Assembly (NCBI GenBank): GCA_014382705.1
Contig: JACNJE010000053.1
Span: 1 to 33,224 of the forward strand
Direction: 5' to 3'
From: Verrucomicrobiota bacterium
GTDB lineage: Bacteria > Verrucomicrobiota > Verrucomicrobiia > Limisphaerales > UBA1096
DNA: 33,224 nt
The notes under the pieces were generated by a model. The model worked only from the letters and a program-made list of their open reading frames with translations. It had not been told where the DNA came from and did no database searches. The translations under genes were made by a program, and so were the position numbers. Position 1 is the first letter of the stretch; each line of letters starts with the position of its first letter. Below, in pieces: positions 1-6,639 of the stretch.

Positions 1-1249
1 GCTTGGCCCAGTCACCGCCCCGGAACAGCGGCAGCCAACTGAAGCTGTCCTCCGCCGCGTCGACCGGCAACTTGGTTCCGGCGATCTCGGCGCAGGTGGC
101 GAACAAATCGACGTGCGCGGTGGTCTTGTCGCAGGTCGATCCCGGCCCGATCACACCCGGCCAACGTGCAAAAAACGGCACCCGGTGGCCCGCCTCCCAC
201 ACATCCGCCTTGGTGCCGCGCAGGTCGCCGTTGGCGGTGTGGTGCATCTCGTTGTATGCCTGAATCGTCGGATCGCTCAAGTGGTTCTCCTTTTCACCTG
301 AGCCAAGGCGGCGCATGAACGAGCCGTTGTCGCTGGTATAAATCAACAGCGTGTTTTTCCCGATGCCGGCCTCGCGGATCGCCTGCATCACCTGCCCCAC
401 CGTCCAGTCGACCTGCATCACAAAGTCGCCGTACAACCCGAGCTTCGACTTGCCGATGAACCGCGGGTGCGGCTGCACCGGCTTGTGCGGCGCAGTCAGC
501 GGAAAGTAGAGAAAAAACGGCTGCTCTTTTTTGGCGCGCTCACGGATGACGCCGGCCGCCCGGCGCGTGAGGTCGTCAAGGCAGTCGTCCATCACCAAGC
601 CCGGCTGGCGCGGCCCGCGACGCAGGAAGCCGGGAAACTTGACCGCCGGCTGGTCGATGGTTGGCGGCTCAACCACCCGGCCGTTCTCAATGTAAACGTA
701 CGGCGGGAAGTCGAGCGACGCCGGGATGATGAACGAGTCATCAAAGCCGTGCTCATTTGGCCCGTCGGTCAGCGGCTTGGCATAGTCGATCTTCCCATCG
801 GCATCCTTTTGGAAACCCAACCCCAGGTGCCACTTGCCGACAACGCTGGTGTGGTAGCCGTTGGCCCGCAACATCCCGGCGACCGTCAACCGTCCCGGCT
901 CCAGCAGCGGCGCGCTGTAGCCGTTGAGCACGCCGCGCTTCAGCCGCGAGCGCCAGCAGTAGCGGCCGGTCAATGCGCCGTACCGCGTCGGCGTGCAGAC
1001 CGCGGACGGCGAGTGGGCATCGGTGAAAGTCATGCCCTGCCTGGCCAAGCGGTTGAGATTGGGAGTCGGTACCCTGGATCGGGCGTTGAGCGCCTGCACA
1101 TCGCCGTAGCCCATGTCATCGGCGAGCACGAAGACGATATTCGGCTTGGCCGCAATCGCCGCCTGGCCAAGCGCCACCGCCATCATAGCTGCGGCAACCC
1201 CGATGCCGAATCGATGCGAAACGGCTTGAAAAAGATCGTTCGGTTTCAT
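1..1249 (-). CDS. Secreted sulfatase, C-terminus beyond the left edge
   Basis: Formylglycine-dependent sulfatase (alkaline phosphatase superfamily), which would hydrolyse sulfate esters, probably of polysaccharides, outside the cytoplasm. Reading from ATG 1249, residues 1-34 form a signal peptide ending ALGQAAIAA. The mature part opens KPNIVFVLADDMGYGD, whose Asp pair binds metal. C85-T-P-T-R89 is the C-x-P-x-R signature whose Cys becomes formylglycine. GKWHLG and a TSDNG metal-site motif follow. About 416 codons are present and the frame is still open at base 1, so roughly the last tenth or more is missing compared with 450-520-residue relatives. The ALGQA codons carry a one-mismatch copy of the window's palindrome. 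The family is certain; the substrate cannot be read from the sequence. Confidence 0.93.
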   Translation of the reverse strand, partial: MKPNDLFQAVSHRFGIGVAAAMMAVALGQAAIAAKPNIVFVLADDMGYGDVQALNARSRVPTPNLNRLARQGMTFTDAHSPSAVCTPTRYGALTGRYCWRSRLKRGVLNGYSAPLLEPGRLTVAGMLRANGYHTSVVGKWHLGLGFQKDADGKIDYAKPLTDGPNEHGFDDSFIIPASLDFPPYVYIENGRVVEPPTIDQPAVKFPGFLRRGPRQPGLVMDDCLDDLTRRAAGVIRERAKKEQPFFLYFPLTAPHKPVQPHPRFIGKSKLGLYGDFVMQVDWTVGQVMQAIREAGIGKNTLLIYTSDNGSFMRRLGSGEKENHLSDPTIQAYNEMHHTANGDLRGTKADVWEAGHRVPFFARWPGVIGPGSTCDKTTAHVDLFATCAEIAGTKLPVDAAEDSFSWLPLFRGGDWAK

Positions 1250-1260
1250 GAACGCCCGAC

Positions 1261-1289
1261 AGCCTACGGCCAGCCAGCCGCTTGGCCAA
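1261..1289 (-). promoter_or_regulatory. Putative sulfatase promoter; palindrome half as -35
   Basis: On the minus strand TTGGCC (1289-1284), half of the palindrome at 1281-1290, is followed by a 17-bp spacer and the -10-like TAGGCT (1266-1261). The ATG at 1249 starts 11 nt further on. The same TTGGCC-N17-TANNNT layout occurs before 2206 and 17949. Inferred from spacing only. Confidence 0.4.
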
Positions 1290-1303
1290 GCCGCCGTTGT
1301 TCT

Positions 1304-1350
1304 GGGGAATATTTCCCACACAAGGCCGATAAGATTGGGAAATAATTCCC
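1304..1350. promoter_or_regulatory. Two GGGAA-N3/4-TTCCC inverted repeats
   Basis: GGGAATATTTCCC lies within 1304-1317 and TTGGGAAATAATTCCCAA at 1335-1352, with centres about 33 bp (three helical turns) apart. They sit between the divergent starts at 1249 and 1513. The pair looks like two operator half-units for one dimeric regulator. No regulator can be named, and neither site has a terminator-like T tract. Confidence 0.4.
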
Positions 1351-1512
1351 AAAACAAGGTTCTCTCCCAACAATCCCGCCAAGTTATTACGAGCTAACCT
1401 GTTTACTTGCAGATACTTAATGATTTTAACAGAATTGGCATGCGGACTGCGTGTCAGTCGGGTATGTGGCGAGGGGGTCTCGCCGATTTATCGAAACCGA
1501 AAGGAACAAACT

Positions 1513-2097
1513 ATGAAGATCAAATACATGATGGTTGCCGCTTCCATTGCCGCTGTGTTGGCGATGCCGGAGTCCGTTCAGGCACGGCCCACGCCGAAAC
1601 CGATGCCGCCGGTCAAGGAAGGTGGCGATGCCAAGGAGGACGCCAAGGAGGGTGGCAAGGAACGCCCGAAAATCGATGTCGCAAAAATCAAGGAACGCCT
1701 CAAGGCCGCCTTTGAGAAGCGTAAAAAGCATCGGGGCGACGCCAAGAAAGACGGTCACAAGGTCAAGGGCAAGGGCGGCAAGCACGGCGGCGCGTTCGGG
1801 AAACTGGTTCGCGACGACGAGAAAATCAAGGAACTGCGGGAATCCTTCAAAGCCGCCGCCAAAGAACACCACGACAAGGTCAAGGCGCTGCACAAACAGC
1901 TAAAGGACGCCTCCGATGAGGACAAGGATGGCCTGCGCGAGCAGTTGAAAGGTCTGCGCGCTGACTGGGTCGAGGGCATGAAGGGCAACCGCGAGGAAGT
2001 CCGCGCCCGGCTCAAGGAGATCCGCGAGGAGTTCAAGAACAAACGTGACGAAGTCATCGACGCCAACGACGACGGTGACGACGATCCTGGCGAATAA
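1513..2097 (+). CDS. Exported Lys/Glu-rich coiled-coil protein, unknown function
   Basis: I do not recognise a family. The 194-residue product starts with a signal peptide (MKIKYMMVAASIAAVLAM...VQA), then a Pro/Lys-rich stretch, then a long highly charged region rich in Lys, Glu, Asp and Arg with heptad-like spacing. It ends in an acidic tail (DANDDGDDDPGE). It is probably a helical or coiled-coil periplasmic protein; a superficial likeness to Spy/CpxP-type helical chaperones is only a guess. ATG 1513 is chosen over an in-frame upstream start because AAGGAA lies 6 nt before it and the signal peptide begins there. A strong terminator follows, so it is probably a single-gene unit. Confidence 0.8.
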   Translation: MKIKYMMVAASIAAVLAMPESVQARPTPKPMPPVKEGGDAKEDAKEGGKERPKIDVAKIKERLKAAFEKRKKHRGDAKKDGHKVKGKGGKHGGAFGKLVRDDEKIKELRESFKAAAKEHHDKVKALHKQLKDASDEDKDGLREQLKGLRADWVEGMKGNREEVRARLKEIREEFKNKRDEVIDANDDGDDDPGE

Positions 2098-2123
2098 GCC
2101 CAGACTCAGTTAACACTTCACGG

Positions 2124-2153
2124 CAGGCAGCGGAAACGCTGCCTGTTTTTTTT
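2124..2153 (+). terminator. Rho-independent terminator
   Basis: A perfect 9-bp stem (CAGGCAGCG / CGCTGCCTG) closes a GAAA tetraloop (2133-2136) and is followed by eight T (2146-2153). It lies 26 bp after the stop at 2097 and ends the unit of the charged exported protein. Confidence 0.92.
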
Positions 2154-2158
2154 GTCCC

Positions 2159-2182
2159 CTTGGCCAAGCGCTTGGCCAAGCG
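2159..2182. repeat. Tandem pair of the CTTGGCCAAG palindrome
   Basis: Two cores (2159-2168 and 2171-2180) are separated by only CG, so their centres are 12 bp apart, about one helical turn. The second is a full CGCTTGGCCAAGCG (2169-2182). This is the only adjacent pair seen in the window and it lies directly upstream of the cbiX-like gene. Confidence 0.9.
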
Positions 2183-2188
2183 TACAGT
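2160..2188 (+). promoter_or_regulatory. Putative promoter of the cbiX-like gene
   Basis: TTGGCC (2160-2165) from the first palindrome, a 17-bp spacer and TACAGT (2183-2188) form a plausible -35/-10 pair. The leader to ATG 2206 would be about 11 nt. The second palindrome fills the spacer, so a protein bound there would block RNA polymerase. Inferred. Confidence 0.4.
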
Positions 2189-2205
2189 TCCGGTTTGCAA
2201 CGGCC

Positions 2206-3048
2206 ATGGCCGACGACTTTACAGACAGCGCACTTCTCCTCGTGGCGCACGGCTCAACACAAAACGCCGAATCAGCCGCGCCGGCCCACCAGCATGCCGA
2301 CGCGCTGCGTGCGCGTCGGCTGTTCGCCGAGGTTCGGGCCGGCTTCCTCAAGCAGCAGCCGGAGGTCAGCGGCGTGCTGCAAGGCATCAAGGCCGGGCGC
2401 ATTTTCATCGTGCCGTTGTTCATCAGCGAGGGGTATTACACTGAGGAGGTGCTGCCCCGGGAACTGGGCCTCCTGACGAACGATGACAGGCCGTTTGCAC
2501 GCGTCCGGCACGACGGCGGCCAAACGCTCTACTACTGCGGGCCGGTCGGCACGCACGCGAGCATGACCGGCGCGCTGCTGGCCCGCGCCGCGGATATCGT
2601 AGAGCAGCACCCCTTCCCCCGCCGTCCACCCGGGCGGGACACGACCCTGTTCCTCGCCGGGCACGGCACGCCGAAGAATGAACACTCGCGAAACGCCGTC
2701 GAGCAGCAGGCGGCGTTGATCCGGGCCAAGCGCGTGTACGCCGATGTGCACGCGGTGTTTCTCGAGGAGGAACCGCGCATCGAGTCGTGCTGTGAACGGG
2801 CCGCCACGCGGAACATCGTCGTCGTTCCGTTTTTCATCAGCGACGGACTTCACTCGCGCGAAGACATCCCGGTGAAACTGGGTGAGGCGAAAAAACGGGT
2901 GCAACAACGCCTGGCCAACGGCCAGCCCACCTGGGTCAATCCCACCGAGCGGCGGGGCAAACGCATCTGGTATTCGGCCAGCATCGGCACCGAGCCATTC
3001 ATTGCGGAAGTGATCCTCGAGCGCGTCCGCGAGGCGGCGGCAGGCTGA
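2206..3048 (+). CDS. CbiX/SirB-type chelatase, two-domain
   Basis: Probable sirohydrochlorin cobalto- or ferrochelatase, inserting Co2+ or Fe2+ into sirohydrochlorin for cobalamin or sirohaem. The 280-residue protein has two CbiX-like halves. The first carries LLVAHGS with candidate metal-binding His15; the second carries LFLAGHGTPKN with His153. Each half also has an (I/V)VPxFIS segment (IVPLFISEG, VVPFFISDG) typical of the family. This two-domain size matches long CbiX proteins rather than the single-domain short form. ATG 2206 is chosen because the only earlier in-frame start would translate the intergenic palindromes. No other cobalamin or sirohaem gene is nearby. The stop abuts that of the convergent DUF1015 gene with no gap. 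Confidence 0.82.
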   Translation: MADDFTDSALLLVAHGSTQNAESAAPAHQHADALRARRLFAEVRAGFLKQQPEVSGVLQGIKAGRIFIVPLFISEGYYTEEVLPRELGLLTNDDRPFARVRHDGGQTLYYCGPVGTHASMTGALLARAADIVEQHPFPRRPPGRDTTLFLAGHGTPKNEHSRNAVEQQAALIRAKRVYADVHAVFLEEEPRIESCCERAATRNIVVVPFFISDGLHSREDIPVKLGEAKKRVQQRLANGQPTWVNPTERRGKRIWYSASIGTEPFIAEVILERVREAAAG

Positions 3049-4266
3049 TCAGCCGATCGGGTGGGAGAACATTCCGTCCCGCAGCTTGGGCTCAAACCAC
3101 GTGCTCTTGGGCGGCATGATGCCGCCGCCGTCGGCAATCCTCATCAGATCGCCGATGGTCGTCGGGGAGAGGGAAAACGCGCAGGCAAATTCGCCACTGT
3201 CCACCAAATTCTCTAATTCGACCGCCCCCCGGATGCCGCCGACGAAGCCGATGCGCTCGCTACGGCGCGGGTCGTCGATGCCCAGTATCGGGCCCAAAAC
3301 GTGATTCTGCAAAATGCTGACGTCGAGTTGTTTGATCGCGTCGTCCGGATCGATCACATCGAATTTGGGACGCAATGTGCGCCAACGGCTTCCGAGGTAT
3401 AGGCAGATTTCGTGTTTATCGTCCGGGTGGCCCAAGCCGCTCTCCTCAATGTCAAACGCTTGGCCAAGCGCGGCGAGGAACCGGTCTGCGGAGTGGCCGT
3501 TGAGATCGCGCACGGCGCGGTTGTACGCAAGGATCTGCACCTGGTCGTGCGGGAAAAGCACGGACAAAAACAGGCCGCTGCTCCCGCTGCCTTCGCGGCG
3601 CTTGGCCACCCGCGACGCGGCGGCGCTGCGATGATGCCCGTCGGCGATGTAAAGGTTTGGGATGGACTCGAACCGGCTCTCGATCAACTCCGTGTCCGCT
3701 CTCGATGCCACCGTCCACGACGTGTGCCGGACGCCGTCGGGCGCGGTGAAGTCGACCTCCGGCTCGCCACCGGTGACGCGACTGAACAACCGGTTCAGCG
3801 CGGCGTCAGCCGGGTAGGTCAGAAACACCGGGCCGGTTTGCGCGTCCAGCAACTCGAGGTGGGCGACGCGGTCGTCCTCCTTCTCGGGCCGCGTGAATTC
3901 ATGTTTGCGAATGGTGTTTGAATCGTACTCGGCGCAGCTGGCCACCGCCACAAGGCCAAGCTGCCGGTGCCCGCCCATGATTTGCCGGTAAAGGTAGTAG
4001 TGCGCCTGCTCGCTCCTCCGCAGCGCGCCCCCGGCAATGAGGCGGTCGAGGTTTTCGCGGGCCTTCGCGTAGACGCCCGGGTCGGTGGGGTCGGTGCCGT
4101 CCGGCAGGTCGATCTCTGGCCGGCTGACGTGCAGGAAGCTGTCCGGCCGACCCTTGGCCATCTGCCGGGCCTCGGCGGTGGACATGACGTCGTAGGGGAG
4201 TTCGCAAATGTCGGACGCCCGGGCGGGATCGGGCAAAAGAGCACGGAAAGGCTTAATGATCGCCAT
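3049..4266 (-). CDS. DUF1015 family protein
   Basis: Full-length member (405 residues) of the widespread DUF1015 family, whose biochemical role is not settled to my knowledge. Family landmarks are the opening IIKPFRALLPDPARAS, ELPYDVMS near residue 27, the RKHEFTRPEKEDDR segment, the hallmark IADGHHRSAAA, and a C-terminal MPPKSTWFEPKLRDGMF. ATG 4266 is chosen because the protein aligns with the family from MAIIKPF; the longer upstream reading would cross the palindrome at 4290. Another full palindrome (3457-3470) lies inside the gene and encodes ALGQA. No signal peptide is seen, so the protein is probably cytoplasmic. Its stop codon directly abuts that of the cbiX-like gene. Confidence 0.88.
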   Translation of the reverse strand: MAIIKPFRALLPDPARASDICELPYDVMSTAEARQMAKGRPDSFLHVSRPEIDLPDGTDPTDPGVYAKARENLDRLIAGGALRRSEQAHYYLYRQIMGGHRQLGLVAVASCAEYDSNTIRKHEFTRPEKEDDRVAHLELLDAQTGPVFLTYPADAALNRLFSRVTGGEPEVDFTAPDGVRHTSWTVASRADTELIESRFESIPNLYIADGHHRSAAASRVAKRREGSGSSGLFLSVLFPHDQVQILAYNRAVRDLNGHSADRFLAALGQAFDIEESGLGHPDDKHEICLYLGSRWRTLRPKFDVIDPDDAIKQLDVSILQNHVLGPILGIDDPRRSERIGFVGGIRGAVELENLVDSGEFACAFSLSPTTIGDLMRIADGGGIMPPKSTWFEPKLRDGMFSHPIG

Positions 4267-4437
4267 CGGCGCGGCACGGTACGGGAGCGCTTGGCCAAGC
4301 GCGACGAAAAAACAACGGATGCACCCAAGCCATTCACTTCCAACTACTTGGGTGGAGAACTGAAACATCCCCGACCGGCGGTGAATATCTCTTGCTTGCA
4401 AATGCCGGTACCGCTGAGCCTAATCCCTGCCCCTTTT

Positions 4438-4443
4438 TACTTT
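4438..4443 (+). promoter_or_regulatory. Candidate -10 box before the EF-G paralogue
   Basis: TACTTT lies 11 nt before ATG 4455. The surrounding TTTTACTTTCTCCCAC closely matches TTTTACTTTCCCGCAC just before ATG 6640, so a shared promoter type is likely. The -35 region (about 4414-4420) is weak. Confidence 0.35.
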
Positions 4444-4454
4444 CTCCCACATCC

Positions 4455-6524
4455 ATGAACAACCATTCGAACTTGAGGAATATAGCCTTGGTGGGTCATG
4501 CCTCGTCCGGCAAGACCATGCTTGGCGAATGCATGCTAGCCTGCTCAGGAAACATTAACCGGCTGGGCAGCGTAACCGAAGGCACCACGGCATCCGACTA
4601 CCACAAGGCGGAACAGGAGCGTCAGTTTTCCATCCACACCTCGCTGCTGCATACCGAGTGGCTCGAGAGCCGTTTCAACATCATCGACACCCCGGGCTAT
4701 CTGGATTTCATCGCCGAAAGCCGCGCGGCGCTGAAGGTGGCCGACTTGGCACTCATCGTCGCCCACGCCACGCACGGCATCGAGATCGGCACATCGAAGG
4801 TGTGGGACTATGCCGAGGAATTCGGCTTGGCCAAGGCGGTGGTCGTCAACGGCATCGACGCCGAGAACGCACAATACGAGCCGATCCTCGAGGAACTCAA
4901 GGCCACGTTCGGCAAGCGATTTTTCCCCATTAACATTCCCATCAATCCCGGCCCGGGCTTCAACGAGGCGCTGGACGTGATCCGCAAGTCGAAGCTCACC
5001 TACAAGACCGACGGCAGTGGCAAATACGACGAGGCCAAGGTCACCGGCGACGAGGCGGAACAGGTCGAGCAACTACACGCCCAGCTGATCGAGCTGGTGG
5101 CCGAGTCGGACGACTCGCTGCTGGAAAAGTTTTTCGACGAGGGCATCACCGAGGAGGAGCTACGCAGCGGGCTGCACCAAGCATTCCAGTCCCAGATTTT
5201 TGTCCCGGTGTTCTTCGCCTCGAGCGAGACCAACGTCGGCGTGGCGCGGCTGATGGATTTCATCTCCAAGTACGCCTCCTCGCCGGACGACCACAAGGAC
5301 ACCGCCGCCAAGAACGCAGACGACGAGGAGGTGACCGTCAGTCTGGACGACAACGAGGCCGTCGCCTTCGTCTTCAAGACCATCAACGAGCCCCACATCG
5401 GCGAATTGTCCTTTGTGAAGGTGATGGCCGGCACGCTCAATGCGGGGGAGGATGTCGTCAACGCCAACACCGACGAACCCCAGCGACTGGGACAGATGTT
5501 TATTCTCAACGGCAAAAACCGGGACAAGGTTGAGCAGCTCAACGCCGGCGAGATCGGCGCGCTGGTCAAGCTGAAGAACACCCACACCGGCAACACGCTC
5601 ACCTCTACCAAGCGGAAGGTCACCGTACCGTCCATTGACTATCCCAACCCCAACATCCACGAAGCCCTCAAGCCCAAGAACAAGGGCGACGAGGACAAGA
5701 TCGCCGTCGGCCTCTCCGCGCTGCACGAGGAGGATCCGTCGTTCCAATACCACGTCGACTCCGAACTGCACCAGACCGTCATCTCCGGCCAGGGCGAGCT
5801 GCATCTGCAGGTGGCCATGGAGCGCATCAAGGAACGGTTCAACATCGAGATGGAGTTGTCCGCCCCGAAAATCCCCTTCCGTGAAACCATCCGAAACAAC
5901 GGCGAGGCCAAGTACCGGCACAAGAAACAGAGCGGCGGCGCCGGCCAGTTCGCCGAGGTGTGGATGCGCATCGAGCCCGCACCACGCGACCACGGTGTCG
6001 AGTTCACCCAGTCGCTCGTCGGCCAGAACGTCGACCGCGTGTTCGTGCCCTCCGTGGAAAAGGGCGTCAACAGCTCCTGCACCGACGGCATCCTCGCCGG
6101 CTACCGTGTGGTGGACGTCAAGATCGACTTTTACGACGGCAAAATGCACCCGGTCGACTCCAAGGACGTCGCCTTCCAGATCGCCGGCAAGCAGGCCTTC
6201 CGCGAGGCGTTCCAGTCGGCCAAGCCGTGCCTGCTCGAGCCGATCACCAAGATCGAGGTCAGCGTGCCGGAGGATTTCATGGGAGCCGTCATGGGCGATC
6301 TCTCCAGTCGCCGCGGCAAAATCCTGGGCATGGATGCCGAGGGGGCGTTTCAGGTCGTCCGGGCCGAGGTGCCGCAGATGGAGCTGTACCATTACTCCAC
6401 CAACCTACGCTCCCTCACCGGCGGCCGCGGCCTGCACTCCGAGGAGTTCAGCCATTACGAGTTCATGCCCCACGAACTCGAGAAGAAAGTCATCGCCCAA
6501 AGCCAAGCCAAGGACGACGAGTAG
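4455..6524 (+). CDS. Elongation factor G-like GTPase (EF-G paralogue)
   Basis: Translational GTPase of EF-G architecture, 689 residues. The G domain has P-loop GHASSGKT (14-21), a switch-I region reading ERQFSIHT where canonical EF-G has ERGITI, and DTPG near residue 76. G4 reads N132-G-I-D135 in place of canonical NKxD. Domains II-V follow, ending in YSTNLRSLTGGRG and EFSHYEFMP, as at the EF-G C-terminus. The altered switch and G4 motifs, and the lack of str-operon neighbours (rpsL, rpsG, tuf), argue for an EF-G-like paralogue (FusA2 type) rather than the housekeeping factor. ATG 4455 is used because the G domain begins right after it. The exact role, elongation or recycling or another ribosome-associated GTPase function, is not decided by the sequence. 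Confidence 0.88.
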   Translation: MNNHSNLRNIALVGHASSGKTMLGECMLACSGNINRLGSVTEGTTASDYHKAEQERQFSIHTSLLHTEWLESRFNIIDTPGYLDFIAESRAALKVADLALIVAHATHGIEIGTSKVWDYAEEFGLAKAVVVNGIDAENAQYEPILEELKATFGKRFFPINIPINPGPGFNEALDVIRKSKLTYKTDGSGKYDEAKVTGDEAEQVEQLHAQLIELVAESDDSLLEKFFDEGITEEELRSGLHQAFQSQIFVPVFFASSETNVGVARLMDFISKYASSPDDHKDTAAKNADDEEVTVSLDDNEAVAFVFKTINEPHIGELSFVKVMAGTLNAGEDVVNANTDEPQRLGQMFILNGKNRDKVEQLNAGEIGALVKLKNTHTGNTLTSTKRKVTVPSIDYPNPNIHEALKPKNKGDEDKIAVGLSALHEEDPSFQYHVDSELHQTVISGQGELHLQVAMERIKERFNIEMELSAPKIPFRETIRNNGEAKYRHKKQSGGAGQFAEVWMRIEPAPRDHGVEFTQSLVGQNVDRVFVPSVEKGVNSSCTDGILAGYRVVDVKIDFYDGKMHPVDSKDVAFQIAGKQAFREAFQSAKPCLLEPITKIEVSVPEDFMGAVMGDLSSRRGKILGMDAEGAFQVVRAEVPQMELYHYSTNLRSLTGGRGLHSEEFSHYEFMPHELEKKVIAQSQAKDDE

Positions 6525-6603
6525 CCTCCTTCAAGCCCGGCGGCCGCGTCGATGAATAGGAACGAGCGCGCTTGGCCAAGCGCTGGCACTGAGTGATTGT
6601 GGA

Positions 6604-6632
6604 GTGACAAATCCCGCCCGTCCTTTTACTTT
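6604..6632 (+). promoter_or_regulatory. Putative promoter of the metallohydrolase, leaderless
   Basis: GTGACA (6604-6609), a 17-bp spacer and TACTTT (6627-6632) lie before ATG 6640 with only 7 nt between, which would place the transcription start at or next to the A of ATG. A full 16-bp palindrome (6568-6583) sits just upstream. Inferred from spacing. Confidence 0.5.
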
Positions 6633-6639
6633 CCCGCAC

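Noticed and set aside
467-1345. Long plus-strand open frame opposite the first sulfatase
   Set aside because: It is the antisense shadow of a clear sulfatase; its product is Arg/Val/His-rich without motifs, as expected in GC-rich DNA.
5160-6392. 410-codon minus-strand open frame opposite the EF-G paralogue
   Set aside because: Its translation is a Leu/Val/Asp-rich shadow with no recognisable domain, while the plus strand encodes all EF-G domains.
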